This document shows positions 28,353-37,435 of a stretch of DNA of 64,000 nt, piece after piece (positions within the stretch are counted from its first letter, which is position 1; every line of letters begins with the position of its first letter). Location of the stretch: the NCBI RefSeq assembly GCF_001077535.1, contig NZ_CP011968.1:1364001-1428000 (forward strand), written 5' to 3'. The stretch comes from Clostridioides difficile ATCC 9689 = DSM 1296. GTDB taxonomy: Bacteria > Bacillota > Clostridia > Peptostreptococcales > Peptostreptococcaceae. A program made the position numbers and the translations under genes. Under the pieces are notes generated by a model. The model did no database searches. It saw only the letters and a program-made list of their open reading frames with translations, and was not told the origin of the DNA.

Positions 28353-28640
28353 ATGGAAGAAAATATAATAAATTTAATAGACGAAAATGGCGTTGAAAGC
28401 CAATTTGAAATAATATTAACATTAGAAGCAGAAGGAAAAGAGTATGCAATATTAATGCCTTTAGATGATGAAGAAGCAGAAGAAGCTTTAATCTTTAGAA
28501 TTGATGAGGATGAAGAAGGTGAAATCTTAATACCTTTGGAAAGTGATGAAGAGTATGAAACTGTTGTAGCTGTGTATACTGCTATAATGGAAGAAGAAGG
28601 TTTAAATTACGACGAAGATGAATCAAATGGACTTAACTAG
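28353..28640 (+). CDS. DUF1292 family protein (YrzB-like)
   Basis: 95 residues, very acidic (over a quarter Glu/Asp). The pattern NLIDENGVESQFEIILTLEAEGKEYAILMPLD matches DUF1292 proteins that follow ruvX in Firmicutes. The ATG at 28353 follows TGAGGTGAAT; the ATG at 28299 lies in an AT-rich spacer without a ribosome site. Function unknown. Confidence 0.88.
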   Translation: MEENIINLIDENGVESQFEIILTLEAEGKEYAILMPLDDEEAEEALIFRIDEDEEGEILIPLESDEEYETVVAVYTAIMEEEGLNYDEDESNGLN

Positions 28641-28667
28641 ATAAGTAATTAAGTTTGTATATAAAAA

Positions 28668-28748
28668 TCAGATATTTATTATATTTGCTTTAATTAAACC
28701 TTATTAATTGTAAAAGCATTTATAGTATATATCTGTTTTTTTGTTTTT
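28668..28748 (+). terminator. Intrinsic terminator after the DUF1292 gene
   Basis: A long imperfect hairpin pairs CAGATATTTATTATATTTGC with GCATTTATAGTATATATCTG, followed by a run of seven T. Confidence 0.75.
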
Positions 28749-28847
28749 TATTAAAAATACCAAAAAATTTATGAATTTTGGTGAATAATATATCTTTTAT
28801 GGGTATATATTTATATTATGAGAATAAATTAAATTTATTTAAATGTC

Positions 28848-28900
28848 TTGACAAAAAATGAATTATCAATTACAATATTATTTAATAAAGATTATCAATT
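28848..28900 (+). promoter_or_regulatory. fur promoter with repeated ATTATCAATT
   Basis: TTGACA (28848-28853), exact 17-bp spacer, TACAAT (28871-28876). The 10-mer ATTATCAATT occurs at 28862-28871, inside the promoter, and again at 28891-28900. GATAATnATTATC is the Fur-box core, so these half-site-like repeats fit autoregulation. Confidence 0.65.
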
Positions 28901-28921
28901 GAAAATAGTAAGGGTGATGTT

Positions 28922-29380
28922 ATGGCAAATACAATGGATTTATTAAAAGACAAGTTAAAAGAAACTGGTTTTAAGATTACGCCACAAAGAAGAGCAATAG
29001 TTGAAATATTGCTTAAACATGACCATTCACATCTAAGTAGTGAGGAAATCTATGATTTAGTTAGAGTTGACTGTCCTGAAATAGGCTTAGCTACTGTATA
29101 TAGAACAATGCAGCTATTGGATGAAATAGGATTAATATCAAAACTAAACTTAGACGATGGATGTATAAGATATGAGATTAGTCTACATAAAGAAGACTGT
29201 CATAATCATCATCATCTTATTTGTAAAAATTGTGGAAAGATAATGGAAGCTAAAGAAGACCTTTTAGACAATATAGAAAAAGAGATACAATCATTGTACA
29301 AATTTAAAATACTTGATCATGATGTTAAATTTTATGGACTATGTGACGAGTGTAATGGAGTAAGCGATTCAGAAGAATAA
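28922..29380 (+). CDS. fur: Fur-family ferric uptake regulator
   Basis: 152 residues. The N-terminal winged helix (FKITPQRRAIVEILL, HLSSEEIYDLV, GLATVYRTMQLLDEIGLI) is followed by the dimerisation/metal domain with HKEDCHNHHHLICKNCGKIME and a final CDECN, giving two CxxC zinc motifs and the His-rich regulatory site. PerR is the main alternative; the HNHHHLIC motif fits Fur better. GGGTGAT precedes the ATG, and the gene has its own promoter and terminator. Confidence 0.92.
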   Translation: MANTMDLLKDKLKETGFKITPQRRAIVEILLKHDHSHLSSEEIYDLVRVDCPEIGLATVYRTMQLLDEIGLISKLNLDDGCIRYEISLHKEDCHNHHHLICKNCGKIMEAKEDLLDNIEKEIQSLYKFKILDHDVKFYGLCDECNGVSDSEE

Positions 29381-29400
29381 ACTTCTATTGCTTAATGTCG

Positions 29401-29450
29401 ATGGAAGAATAGTATAGAACTTTTATATTCTATGCTATTCTTCCATTTTT
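29401..29450 (+). terminator. Intrinsic terminator after fur
   Basis: ATGGAAGAATAGTATAGAA (29401-29419) pairs almost perfectly with 29428-29445, followed by a T run. It lies between convergent genes and could serve both. Confidence 0.9.
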
Positions 29451-29496
29451 TATTATAAACCATCTATAAAATGCAAATATACAGTTTTCAAGATGC

Positions 29497-30234
29497 TTAT
29501 AGTTTTAATATTGAAAATATAATTAATCCTATAAGTACAAAAATGAATGATTTTTCTATGAAATTACTAAATGGTCCTCCAACAGTTAAAAAACCTAAAG
29601 AAATTTTCTTTTCGCTTAGCGGATAAAAAATTGGTATTCCTTGCTTTGTAAATAAATCTCCTAAAAACATATGACTTGCATAACCAATCGTACCATAAAA
29701 AGATAAATTATTAATATTAGTGATTAATTCTATCTGTTTTAGTAAAAAATATACTATTATAGTTGCAAATATGCTATGAGAAAAACTTCTGTGCTTTAAC
29801 CAGGGAAAAATTGACAACATTAGACAAAAAATTGTAAAATATATTTCAACTTCTATGATGTATAAGCATATAGCTAATAGTATAAATATTAATGATAGAA
29901 AAACTTTTCTTAGAAATGTGTGGGTTAGTTTTGCTTCAATAATTATAATTGCAACAAATGTAATTATTGCGCTTAAATAAAAATTATCATTTATATTTAT
30001 TGAAATAAAGAAAATAATAATATTAACAGCATATATAAAAATTCTATATATGTATTTGGATACATTGTTTTTTAGAATGAAATTTGAGACCATAGAATTA
30101 GATTTATCCAAATCGGGTAGTACAGCAAAAGTAGCTGAAACTAAAATATCAACTAAAGATATAGGAATTTTAAATATTAAAGATGTTTGGATAGCTGTTA
30201 AGATTCCTATTGCACAATGAGTTTTACCACGCAT
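29497..30234 (-). CDS. DUF457 family membrane-bound metal-dependent hydrolase-like protein
   Basis: 245 residues with about six transmembrane helices. The N-terminal MRGKTHCAIGI, then VLPDLDKSNSM, HRSFSHSIFATI and ASHMFLGDLFTKQGIPIFYP, give the His/Asp pattern of the YdjM/DUF457 family. GGAGGAT precedes the ATG. The E. coli homologue YdjM is LexA-controlled; no function is established. It is convergent with fur and divergent from RNase J. Confidence 0.88.
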   Translation of the reverse strand: MRGKTHCAIGILTAIQTSLIFKIPISLVDILVSATFAVLPDLDKSNSMVSNFILKNNVSKYIYRIFIYAVNIIIFFISININDNFYLSAIITFVAIIIIEAKLTHTFLRKVFLSLIFILLAICLYIIEVEIYFTIFCLMLSIFPWLKHRSFSHSIFATIIVYFLLKQIELITNINNLSFYGTIGYASHMFLGDLFTKQGIPIFYPLSEKKISLGFLTVGGPFSNFIEKSFIFVLIGLIIFSILKL

Positions 30235-30456
30235 AAATCCTCCTAAATTATCCGATATTAAATCATATAATATTTAGAGGATATCAAAATAAAATAGGTT
30301 TGTCAAAATAATACGTTAAATGTATTTTAAATATAGCTTAAAATATGATACGAATTATGGTACAATAAGAATAACTGGTAGCGAGTGCGTGATTTGATAT
30401 TATTTATGATTGTAGAACGTGTTAAAAAATTAAATAGACAGAAGGAGATGATGCAA

Positions 30457-32127
30457 TTGTTCAAAAAGAACACCAACAAGATAAAGGTAATGGCCTTGGG
30501 TGGACTTAACGAAGTTGGAAAAAATATGACTGTTGTTGAGTATAAAGATGAAATAATTGTTATAGATGCTGGACTTAGTTTTCCAGAGGATGAAATGTTA
30601 GGAGTAGATATAGTTATACCAGATATAACTTATTTAGTAAAAAATAGGGATAAAATAAAGGGTATATTTATTACACATGGACATGAAGACCATATAGGAG
30701 CTCTTCCATATATATTAAAGAAAATAAATGTACCTGTATATGGGGCAAGACTTAGTATAGGTCTTATACAAGTAAAACTTAAAGAACATAAAATGAATAA
30801 TGTTAAGTTAAATGTTATAGGTCCTAGACAAGTTATAAAGCTTGATAATATGGAAGTAGAGTTTTTGAAAAATAACCATAGTATACCAGATGCTTACTCT
30901 ATTGCAATACACACAGACCAAGGTATAATATACCACACAGGAGATTTTAAGATTGACTTGACTCCTATTGATGGAGATGTTATGGATATGCATAGAATCT
31001 GTGAGTTGAGCAAAAAAGGAGTTCTTTTAATGCTGGCAGATAGTACTAATGCAGAAAAACCAGGATTTACTATGTCTGAAAAGACTGTTGGGGTAGGTCT
31101 TGACGAATTATTTGCAAAAGGAAATGGCAGAAGAATTATAGTTGCTACCTTTGCATCCAACATACACAGATTACAACAAATAATAAATACTGCTGAAAAG
31201 TTTAATAGAAAAGTTGCTATATCAGGTCGCTTAATGGTCAATGTAGTTGGAGTTGCAAAAGAATTAGGATACCTAGATATTTCTGATGACATGCTTATAG
31301 ATTTAAATGATATATGTAAGTATGAAGATAGTGAATTAGTGATAATAACAACTGGTTCACAAGGTGAACCTATGTCAGCTCTTGCTAGAATGGCTTTTTC
31401 AGAGCACAAAAAAGTAGAAATAAAGAGTGGCGATTTAGTTATAATATCTGCTCATCCAATACCAGGAAATGAAAAATTAATATCAAGAGTAATCAATTTC
31501 TTATTTGAAAAAGGAGCAGAAGTAGTATACAGTGATATAGCTGATATACACGTTTCTGGACATGCCTGTCAAGAAGAATTAAAACTTATACATGCATTAG
31601 TTAGACCAAAGTTTTTTATGCCAGCTCATGGTGAATATAGAATGTTAAAAAGACATGCTGAAATAGCTGAACAGCTTGGTATGGACAAAGAAAATATTTT
31701 TGTCATGCAAACAGGAGATGTTTTAGAATTAGATAAAAATTCTGCTAAGGTAGCAAACCGTATACAAACAGGAAACATATTAGTTGATGGTCTAGGAGTA
31801 GGCGATGTAGGTAATATAGTTTTAAGGGATAGAAAGCATTTATCAGAAGATGGTCTTATGATAGTTGTAGTTACTATTTCCAAGGATGAGGGTAAGGTCT
31901 TAGCAGGTCCAGATATAATTTCCAGAGGATTCGTATATGTAAGAGAGTCAGAAGATTTAATGGATGGAGCAAAGGATATAATTAAGAATGTTCTAAATGA
32001 ATGTGAAGAGAAAAATATTAAAGAATGGGCTTATTTAAAGAATAATATTAAAGAAAACCTAAAAGAATATTTATATCAAAAAACTAAACGAAATCCAATG
32101 ATACTTCCTATCATAATGGAAGTATAA
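30457..32127 (+). CDS. rnj: Ribonuclease J
   Basis: 556 residues, almost exactly the length of Bacillus RNase J1. Combined endo- and 5'-exoribonuclease central to mRNA decay. The metallo-beta-lactamase motif is HGHEDHIG, followed by HTGDFKID, TGSQGEP, SAHPIPGNE and VSGHACQEEL (beta-CASP domain), then a C-terminal domain. The TTG at 30457 is chosen because GAAGGAG (30441-30447) lies 9 bp upstream and the product begins FKKNTNKIKVMALGG. In-frame ATGs at 30448 and 30451 sit too close to that site, and 30385 has none. Confidence 0.95.
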   Translation: MFKKNTNKIKVMALGGLNEVGKNMTVVEYKDEIIVIDAGLSFPEDEMLGVDIVIPDITYLVKNRDKIKGIFITHGHEDHIGALPYILKKINVPVYGARLSIGLIQVKLKEHKMNNVKLNVIGPRQVIKLDNMEVEFLKNNHSIPDAYSIAIHTDQGIIYHTGDFKIDLTPIDGDVMDMHRICELSKKGVLLMLADSTNAEKPGFTMSEKTVGVGLDELFAKGNGRRIIVATFASNIHRLQQIINTAEKFNRKVAISGRLMVNVVGVAKELGYLDISDDMLIDLNDICKYEDSELVIITTGSQGEPMSALARMAFSEHKKVEIKSGDLVIISAHPIPGNEKLISRVINFLFEKGAEVVYSDIADIHVSGHACQEELKLIHALVRPKFFMPAHGEYRMLKRHAEIAEQLGMDKENIFVMQTGDVLELDKNSAKVANRIQTGNILVDGLGVGDVGNIVLRDRKHLSEDGLMIVVVTISKDEGKVLAGPDIISRGFVYVRESEDLMDGAKDIIKNVLNECEEKNIKEWAYLKNNIKENLKEYLYQKTKRNPMILPIIMEV

Positions 32128-32154
32128 TATAAAAAAACTATAAATTTGAAAATT

Positions 32155-32227
32155 AGACCTCTTGTAATTTTTAAAGTAATATCAAAAATCCAATTGATAT
32201 TATCTTAAGAATTACAAGAGGTCTTTT
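32155..32227 (+). terminator. Long intrinsic terminator after the RNase J gene
   Basis: AGACCTCTTGTAATT (32155-32169) pairs with AATTACAAGAGGTCT (from 32210). An inner TAATATCA/TGATATTA stem and a T run complete it. Confidence 0.9.
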
Positions 32228-32332
32228 TAATACTCATTTTAAAAAAAAATATATTACATAAAATACCAATTATAACAATCTTTTATTAGTAAAAACTAAT
32301 TATATATAAATTTTACTGATAGGAGGATTCTT

Positions 32333-32533
32333 ATGGATGATGTTTCAAGACAAAATGCTATAAAAGCTTTAAAACAAACAAAAATGGAAATAGCAGGAGA
32401 GTATGGAATGAATTATGAAGATGCTTTTGAAATAATAGAAAATGCGTCTAATAAAGGTGTTTTAGAAGGTTACTTTAAAAAGCTTGAAAAGAAAAAAAAT
32501 TTAGGTCAAGGTATATCTAGGCATTTAGAATAA
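32333..32533 (+). CDS. Alpha/beta-type small acid-soluble spore protein-like protein
   Basis: 66 residues. AIKALKQTKMEIAGEYGMNYEDAFEIIENASNKGVLEG aligns with the conserved SASP core (ALxQxKxEIAxEFG, then a GxxGGxxxKR-like stretch). The second half is divergent, with YFKKLEKKKNLGQ in place of the usual GGEITKRLVE. SASPs coat spore DNA and are GPR protease targets; the usual E(I/V)A cleavage motif is present as EIAGE. AGGAGGATTC precedes the ATG. The next gene, dacF, is also sporulation-linked. Confidence 0.75.
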   Translation: MDDVSRQNAIKALKQTKMEIAGEYGMNYEDAFEIIENASNKGVLEGYFKKLEKKKNLGQGISRHLE

Positions 32534-32586
32534 AAAAAGTTAAATGTGAGAAAATAAGTTTAAATAAACTTTAAGAGGTGACATCG

Positions 32587-33750
32587 ATGAAAAAATTAGC
32601 TAGTACTGCTTTGGCTATATTAATTGCGCTTACTCCTTTAAGCTTTTCTTTTGCAAATAATAAGGAAAATGCTGATGCCAACCAACTAAATATATCTTCA
32701 AAATCAGCAATTTTGATGGATGTTGGTAGTGGACAAATTTTATATGAAAAGGATGCTCATAAAAAGCTTCCTCCTGCTAGTGTAACTAAGGTAATGACTA
32801 TGCTACTTATAGTAGAAGCTTTGGATTCAGGCAAGATTAAGCTTGATGATGAAGTTCAAGTAAGTGAAACTGCATCTAGTATGGGTGGTAGTCAAATATT
32901 CCTAGAGCCAGGAGAAACTCAAAAGGTTGATACATTATTAAAAGGTATAGCTGTTGCTTCTGCAAATGATGCTTGTGTTGCTATGGCTGAACACTTAGCT
33001 GGAAGTGTTGAAGGATTTGTTGATAGAATGAATGCTAAAGCAAAAGAGTTAAATATGAATGATACTCATTTTGCAAATACAAATGGACTTCCAGTTGCAA
33101 ACCACTATACATCTGCTCATGATATAGCTTTAATGTCTAGAGAACTATTAAAACACGAAATGATAAGTAAATACTTAACTACATGGATGGATAAGGTTGT
33201 AGTAGGGAAGAAACAAGTTACAGTAGGTCTTGCAAATACTAATAAACTTATAAAGCATTATCAAGGAGCAACTGGTGTTAAAACTGGTTTTACTCAAGAA
33301 GCAAAATACTGTTTATCAGCATCTGCAAAGAGAGGTAATACTCATCTAGTTGCTGCAACTTTAGGAGCAGAGACTTCTCCAGAAAGATTTAATGATGCCT
33401 CTAGCCTTTTAAACTATGGATTTGCTAATTATGAAAGTGTTAAGTTATGTAGTAAAGGTGATAATATAGCAACACTTACATTGGATAAGGCTGATGAAAA
33501 CAAAGTTAAATTGGTTGCTAAAGAAGATTTAAATACTCTTATTAAAAAAGGAAGTTCTAAAGAATTTGAGAAGAAAATTGAAATAGTAAAAAATCCTAAG
33601 ATGCCAATTAAAAAGGGAACTGTTTTAGGAAAAATAAAGATATGTAAAGATAAAAAAGTAATAGGCGAAGTGGAATTGATAAATACTAAGGATATAAATA
33701 AGGCAAGCTATCTACAAATGCTTCAAAGAATAATTGATAATATGATATAA
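32587..33750 (+). CDS. dacF: D-alanyl-D-alanine carboxypeptidase (DacF-like, S11)
   Basis: 387 residues. A signal peptide (MKKLASTALAILIALTPLSFSFA) is followed by the low-molecular-weight PBP domain: SxxK in ASVTKVM, SxN in ASANDAC, KTG in VKTGFTQEA. A PBP5_C domain and a final amphipathic helix (YLQMLQRIIDNMI) anchor it to the membrane. It trims pentapeptides of peptidoglycan, in spore formers often in the forespore. The ATG at 32587 follows AGAGGTG. Its position after a SASP-like gene supports a sporulation role. Confidence 0.93.
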   Translation: MKKLASTALAILIALTPLSFSFANNKENADANQLNISSKSAILMDVGSGQILYEKDAHKKLPPASVTKVMTMLLIVEALDSGKIKLDDEVQVSETASSMGGSQIFLEPGETQKVDTLLKGIAVASANDACVAMAEHLAGSVEGFVDRMNAKAKELNMNDTHFANTNGLPVANHYTSAHDIALMSRELLKHEMISKYLTTWMDKVVVGKKQVTVGLANTNKLIKHYQGATGVKTGFTQEAKYCLSASAKRGNTHLVAATLGAETSPERFNDASSLLNYGFANYESVKLCSKGDNIATLTLDKADENKVKLVAKEDLNTLIKKGSSKEFEKKIEIVKNPKMPIKKGTVLGKIKICKDKKVIGEVELINTKDINKASYLQMLQRIIDNMI

Positions 33751-33806
33751 ATAATTATCAGATGAAATATAATTATAATACACAAAGATATGATTATAAT
33801 ACACAT

Positions 33807-33848
33807 AAAAAATACCCTTATGTAATTATTTGCCATAGGGGTATTTTT
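33807..33848 (+). terminator. Intrinsic terminator after dacF
   Basis: AAAAATACCCTTATG pairs with CATAGGGGTATTTTT across a 12-nt loop. Confidence 0.85.
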
Positions 33849-33960
33849 ATTTACCATATAGAAGTATTTTATAATCTTATGATTTTTATAGAAATATAGA
33901 AAAGTTTATGTATCTTAAAATATCATTTGATTTAATATCATATATAGGGTTGTTTAACAA

Positions 33961-34383
33961 TTATCTAAGTAAAGGCATACTACCAGTAAGTTTATTCACT
34001 TTCTTTTTATTCCCATAAATTGCTATCCCAAAATACTGTAACTCATCTTCTGGAACACTAGCAATCTTTTGTGTAAATTCTTCATAAAGATTGCAACTTT
34101 GTGCTACATCTGAAAAATCTACAACAGTTAAATCGTTAAATTCCAAAGTATATAATTTTTTACGTAAATCTTTTATTATTTCTTTGTTTCCTTTTAAAAT
34201 AGGTACAGGAATGTCAATAATTCCTAAGTGGCTATTACCTGTTTTGTCAATTACATCTGGGCCAACAGTTTCTGGGGCATGTTTTCCTAGTGTAATTCCC
34301 ATTATAGCTGCTGTATTGGATATAATTCCCATTGGTAAATTTTCGTCTATTACCATGACACATTTTGAATTTTTATTTTCCAT
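33961..34383 (-). CDS. DUF2000 family protein
   Basis: 140 residues matching DUF2000: MVIDENLPMGIISNTAAIMGITLGKHAPETVGPDV and DIPVPILKGN are the family signatures. The fold is thought to be related to peptidyl-tRNA hydrolase 2; no activity is established. AAAAGGAG precedes the ATG. It lies 20 bp downstream of an AraC-type regulator on the same strand, the usual pairing for this family. Confidence 0.85.
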   Translation of the reverse strand: MENKNSKCVMVIDENLPMGIISNTAAIMGITLGKHAPETVGPDVIDKTGNSHLGIIDIPVPILKGNKEIIKDLRKKLYTLEFNDLTVVDFSDVAQSCNLYEEFTQKIASVPEDELQYFGIAIYGNKKKVNKLTGSMPLLR

Positions 34384-34403
34384 TTTTATTTCTCCTTTTT
34401 ACC

Positions 34404-35240
34404 TTATTTAAAGTTGTTTGAATCATCATTTATAAATATATTTTGATACTGCTTTGGTGTAAGACCAATAAAATTCTTAAAAAAGTTTGTAAAGTGACTT
34501 TGGTCTACAAATCCTGTTTGTATCGCAGCATCTATAGGTTCTACGCCTTTTTCTAAAAGCTTTTTAGCTTTGTTTACCCGTATATTTTCTAGGTATCTAT
34601 ATGGTGTAATACCTTTTAATTTCGTAAAATTACGAAGTAGAGAGTACTTATTCATACCTGCTATAGTGCTTAATTCGTCAAGTACTATATGTTCAGCATA
34701 ATTATTTTCTAGATAATCACATACTGCTTGAATTTCTATATTTGTATTTTCCAAGTTAGATTGCAAATTTGGCTCTGTATGTTCTTCAATTAATTGTTCA
34801 ATTAGGAAGAAAAAAAGCTCTTCCTTTTTAAAATCCAATTCTTCTTCCATGATTATATAGTGTAATTCTTGTAGTAGAGGTACTAGCTCACTGCGAAATA
34901 TAACAGGTTGATTAAATTTTGGTAAATAATTTTTACCTGTAATTTCAAAGACGGTTTTTTTCATTATTTCTGGCTTAATATTAATACATCTGTAATCAAG
35001 TACTTTATCATCTATTTGTTCACAAGTATGACTATCAAAAGGGTTAAAAAGTAGCAAATCTCCAGTACTTGTGGTATACTCTTTATTTTTACAAGATAAA
35101 TATCTTTGACCTTTTTCTATAAAACCAATTACATAATGTTCATGAAAATGGTTTGGGAATTTTTGCATTATGCCTTTAAATCTATATGCTTCAATTTTTA
35201 ATTCCCTATCAAAGCATACTGTGCGTTCTTCTTGTCTCAC
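34404..35240 (-). CDS. AraC-family transcriptional regulator
   Basis: 278 residues. The N-terminal cupin-like sensing domain (FPNHFHEHYVIGFIEKGQRYLSCKNKEYTTSTGDLLLFNP) is followed by the two AraC helix-turn-helix motifs (ELSTIAGMNKYSLLRNFTKLKGITPYRYL, then IDAAIQTGFVDQSHFTNFFKNFIGLTPKQYQ). A GTG start follows AAAGGAGGTT. Likely regulates itself and the DUF2000 gene. The effector is unknown. Confidence 0.92.
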   Translation of the reverse strand: MRQEERTVCFDRELKIEAYRFKGIMQKFPNHFHEHYVIGFIEKGQRYLSCKNKEYTTSTGDLLLFNPFDSHTCEQIDDKVLDYRCINIKPEIMKKTVFEITGKNYLPKFNQPVIFRSELVPLLQELHYIIMEEELDFKKEELFFFLIEQLIEEHTEPNLQSNLENTNIEIQAVCDYLENNYAEHIVLDELSTIAGMNKYSLLRNFTKLKGITPYRYLENIRVNKAKKLLEKGVEPIDAAIQTGFVDQSHFTNFFKNFIGLTPKQYQNIFINDDSNNFK

Positions 35241-35259
35241 TTAGGTAACCTCCTTTCAT

Positions 35260-35276
35260 GTTATACAAAGTGTAAC
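35260..35276. promoter_or_regulatory. Palindrome upstream of the AraC-type gene
   Basis: GTTATAC-AAA-GTGTAAC is an inverted repeat with one mismatch, 20 bp before the araC-type start codon. A second repeat TATAC/GTATA (35288-35302) follows. Candidate operator; weak because of the AT-rich background. Confidence 0.4.
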
Positions 35277-35474
35277 ACATATTTTTTTATACTTCTTGTA
35301 TAATATTGACTAAGAGACAATAATGTCAATTCATGTCAATATAATATTATACTTACAGTAGGTGTAATTATTATATTTTCACAATGAATATGATATAATA
35401 ATAAAAGTTATAAAATAAAAAGCAAATTTTAATTTTATGCCTAGAAGTTAAAATTATTATAATGTAAAATAATT

Positions 35475-35503
35475 TTGATTATAAGCTATTTAATTGTTAT
35501 AAT
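35475..35503 (+). promoter_or_regulatory. Promoter of the site-2 protease / scpAB genes
   Basis: TTGATT (35475-35480), 17-bp spacer and a perfect TATAAT (35498-35503), 35 bp before the start codon. Confidence 0.65.
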
Positions 35504-35537
35504 AATATTAAAAATTTAATTTAGGAGATGTACATTA

Positions 35538-36134
35538 ATGTTAAGTATGAATATAGGAGAAATAGTAGCAAGTTTAGTTGGTATAGCTATGGCAATATCA
35601 ATACATGAGTTTGGCCATGCTTATTCAGCTCACTTGTTGGGAGATGATACAGCTAAAGCTTATGGTAGAATGACATTAAATCCTGTAAGACATGTTGACC
35701 CAATAGGTCTTTTGGCTATGTTTATCCTTAAGATAGGGTGGGCAAAGCCAGTACCAGTAAATCCAAATAACTTTAAAAACTATAAGATAGGAAACCTGAT
35801 AGTTTCACTTGCAGGCGTTTTTTGTAATGTTTTGACTGCTATACTGTGTGTAATTATCAATAAGTATGTGCATATGTACGCTATAAATACAATAGCTGGA
35901 TATGTGCTTTTATATAGTATGGGATTTGCAGCTTTTAACTTACTTCCGATACCTCCACTTGATGGATGGGGAGTTATATCTACATTTGTACCATATAAAT
36001 GGAATGAATATTTGTATAAATTTGAAAGTATGAGTTATATAATTTTATTAATTGCTTTATTTACTGGTATATATCAAATAATACTATCACCAATATATAC
36101 AGTGTTGCTAAAAATAGTATATTTATTTGTTTAA
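35538..36134 (+). CDS. Site-2 protease family (M50) membrane peptidase
   Basis: 198 residues with about five transmembrane helices. The zinc motif is HEFGH (SIHEFGHAY, about residue 24) and the third ligand is in NLLPIPPLDGWGV. This short form lacks PDZ domains and resembles Bacillus YwhC/YdiL-type M50 proteins often placed before scpA. AGGAGATG precedes the ATG. The substrate is unknown. Confidence 0.9.
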   Translation: MLSMNIGEIVASLVGIAMAISIHEFGHAYSAHLLGDDTAKAYGRMTLNPVRHVDPIGLLAMFILKIGWAKPVPVNPNNFKNYKIGNLIVSLAGVFCNVLTAILCVIINKYVHMYAINTIAGYVLLYSMGFAAFNLLPIPPLDGWGVISTFVPYKWNEYLYKFESMSYIILLIALFTGIYQIILSPIYTVLLKIVYLFV

Positions 36135-36163
36135 TATAATAAACAGATTAAAGAGGGATTGAT

Positions 36164-36883
36164 ATGAAGTATAATATACAATTACAAGTCTATGAGGGAC
36201 CATTAGATTTACTTTATGATTTAATAACAAAGCATAAAATAGATATAAAGGATATATCTATAATAGATATAACTAAGCAGTATCTAAATTATTTGAAAAT
36301 GCTAGATAAAATGGATTTAGAGATAACTAGTGAATTTATAACTATGGCATCAAAACTTTTAGAGATAAAGTCTAAATATCTGCTTTATAAGCAAAAAGAT
36401 GAAGAAGAAGACCCAAGAATAGAACTTATGGAAAAGTTAGAAGAATATAGAAAATTTAAGGTAGCATCACAAGATATAAAAGAAAATATAACTTATGTTA
36501 ATGAGAGATTTTATAGAAATAAAGAAGAGATAATTATTGATGACAATGTGGATTTAGAAGATATATCAATTGAAGCAATAAAAAATATACTTCCATACAT
36601 ATTTAAAGTTAAAACATCACAGATAGAAAATGCTAATGATGAGAAACTAGATAAAATAGTAAGGAAGAAAATAATATCTGTAGAAGAAAAAATATTATAT
36701 ATAAGAGATATTATAAAAGATAAGATTGAAGTTACTTTTACAAATATTATAAAATCATATGAAAATGATGAAATAATAGCTACTTTTTTATCTATATTAG
36801 AGCTTATAAAAGAAAAAGAAATAGTCGTAGTACAAGATATATTTTTTGATGATATTCTAATAAGAAAAAGTTCGGAGTGTTAA
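36164..36883 (+). CDS. scpA: Segregation and condensation protein A
   Basis: 239 residues. The kleisin subunit of the bacterial SMC condensin. The N-terminal LQVYEGPLDLLYDLITKHKIDIKDI and FITMASKLLEIKSKYLL are the conserved SMC-binding region; the C-terminal winged helix closes the ring. AGAGGGA precedes the ATG. It is followed 1 bp later by scpB, showing tight coupling. Confidence 0.96.
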   Translation: MKYNIQLQVYEGPLDLLYDLITKHKIDIKDISIIDITKQYLNYLKMLDKMDLEITSEFITMASKLLEIKSKYLLYKQKDEEEDPRIELMEKLEEYRKFKVASQDIKENITYVNERFYRNKEEIIIDDNVDLEDISIEAIKNILPYIFKVKTSQIENANDEKLDKIVRKKIISVEEKILYIRDIIKDKIEVTFTNIIKSYENDEIIATFLSILELIKEKEIVVVQDIFFDDILIRKSSEC

Positions 36884-36884
36884 A

Positions 36885-37424
36885 ATGAAAAGAGAAGATA
36901 TAAAGTATATTATAGAATCTGTTATGTTTGCATATGGTGAACCAATAAGTATAAAAGAATTAAACTATATAATAAATAAAGAACTTTCATCAAAAGAAAT
37001 AGAGATTATGTTAAATTTACTTATTGAGGAGTACAGAGAACAAAATAGAGGTATTCAAATAATCAAGTTAGAGAATAAGTACCAAATGTGTACAAATAAA
37101 GACTATGCAGAATATATAAAGAAGATTATTGAACCAAAGAAAAAGAAAAGTTTGAGCCAAGCTACATTAGAAACTCTTACTATAATTGCCTACAAACAAC
37201 CAATAACAAAGGTAGAAATAGAGGATATAAGAGGAGTAAAATGTGATAAGGTATTACAAACTTTGTTTGAAAATAAACTTATAAGAGAAGCTGGTAGATT
37301 GAATAAGATAGGGAAACCAATAATTTATAAAACAACAGATGAATTTTTAAAGTTGTTGAATATAGAAAGTCTTGAAGAATTGCCACCTATAGAAAATTAT
37401 CAAGAAGTGGCAACAAATGAATAA
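36885..37424 (+). CDS. scpB: Segregation and condensation protein B
   Basis: 179 residues with two winged-helix domains. IIESVMFAYGEPISIKEL starts the first; LSQATLETLTIIAYKQPITKVEIEDIRGVKCDKVL is the highly conserved second-domain core. It dimerises and binds ScpA. Confidence 0.96.
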   Translation: MKREDIKYIIESVMFAYGEPISIKELNYIINKELSSKEIEIMLNLLIEEYREQNRGIQIIKLENKYQMCTNKDYAEYIKKIIEPKKKKSLSQATLETLTIIAYKQPITKVEIEDIRGVKCDKVLQTLFENKLIREAGRLNKIGKPIIYKTTDEFLKLLNIESLEELPPIENYQEVATNE

Positions 37425-37435
37425 AAATATAAAAT

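Noticed and set aside
30385-30456. Longer RNase J starting at ATG 30385
   Set aside because: It has no ribosome site, and the extra residues are unlike the family. GAAGGAG at 30441 fits the TTG at 30457.
35300-35345. Repeated TGTCAAT motifs upstream of the site-2 protease gene as an operator
   Set aside because: Only two short copies in very AT-rich DNA; not distinguishable from chance.
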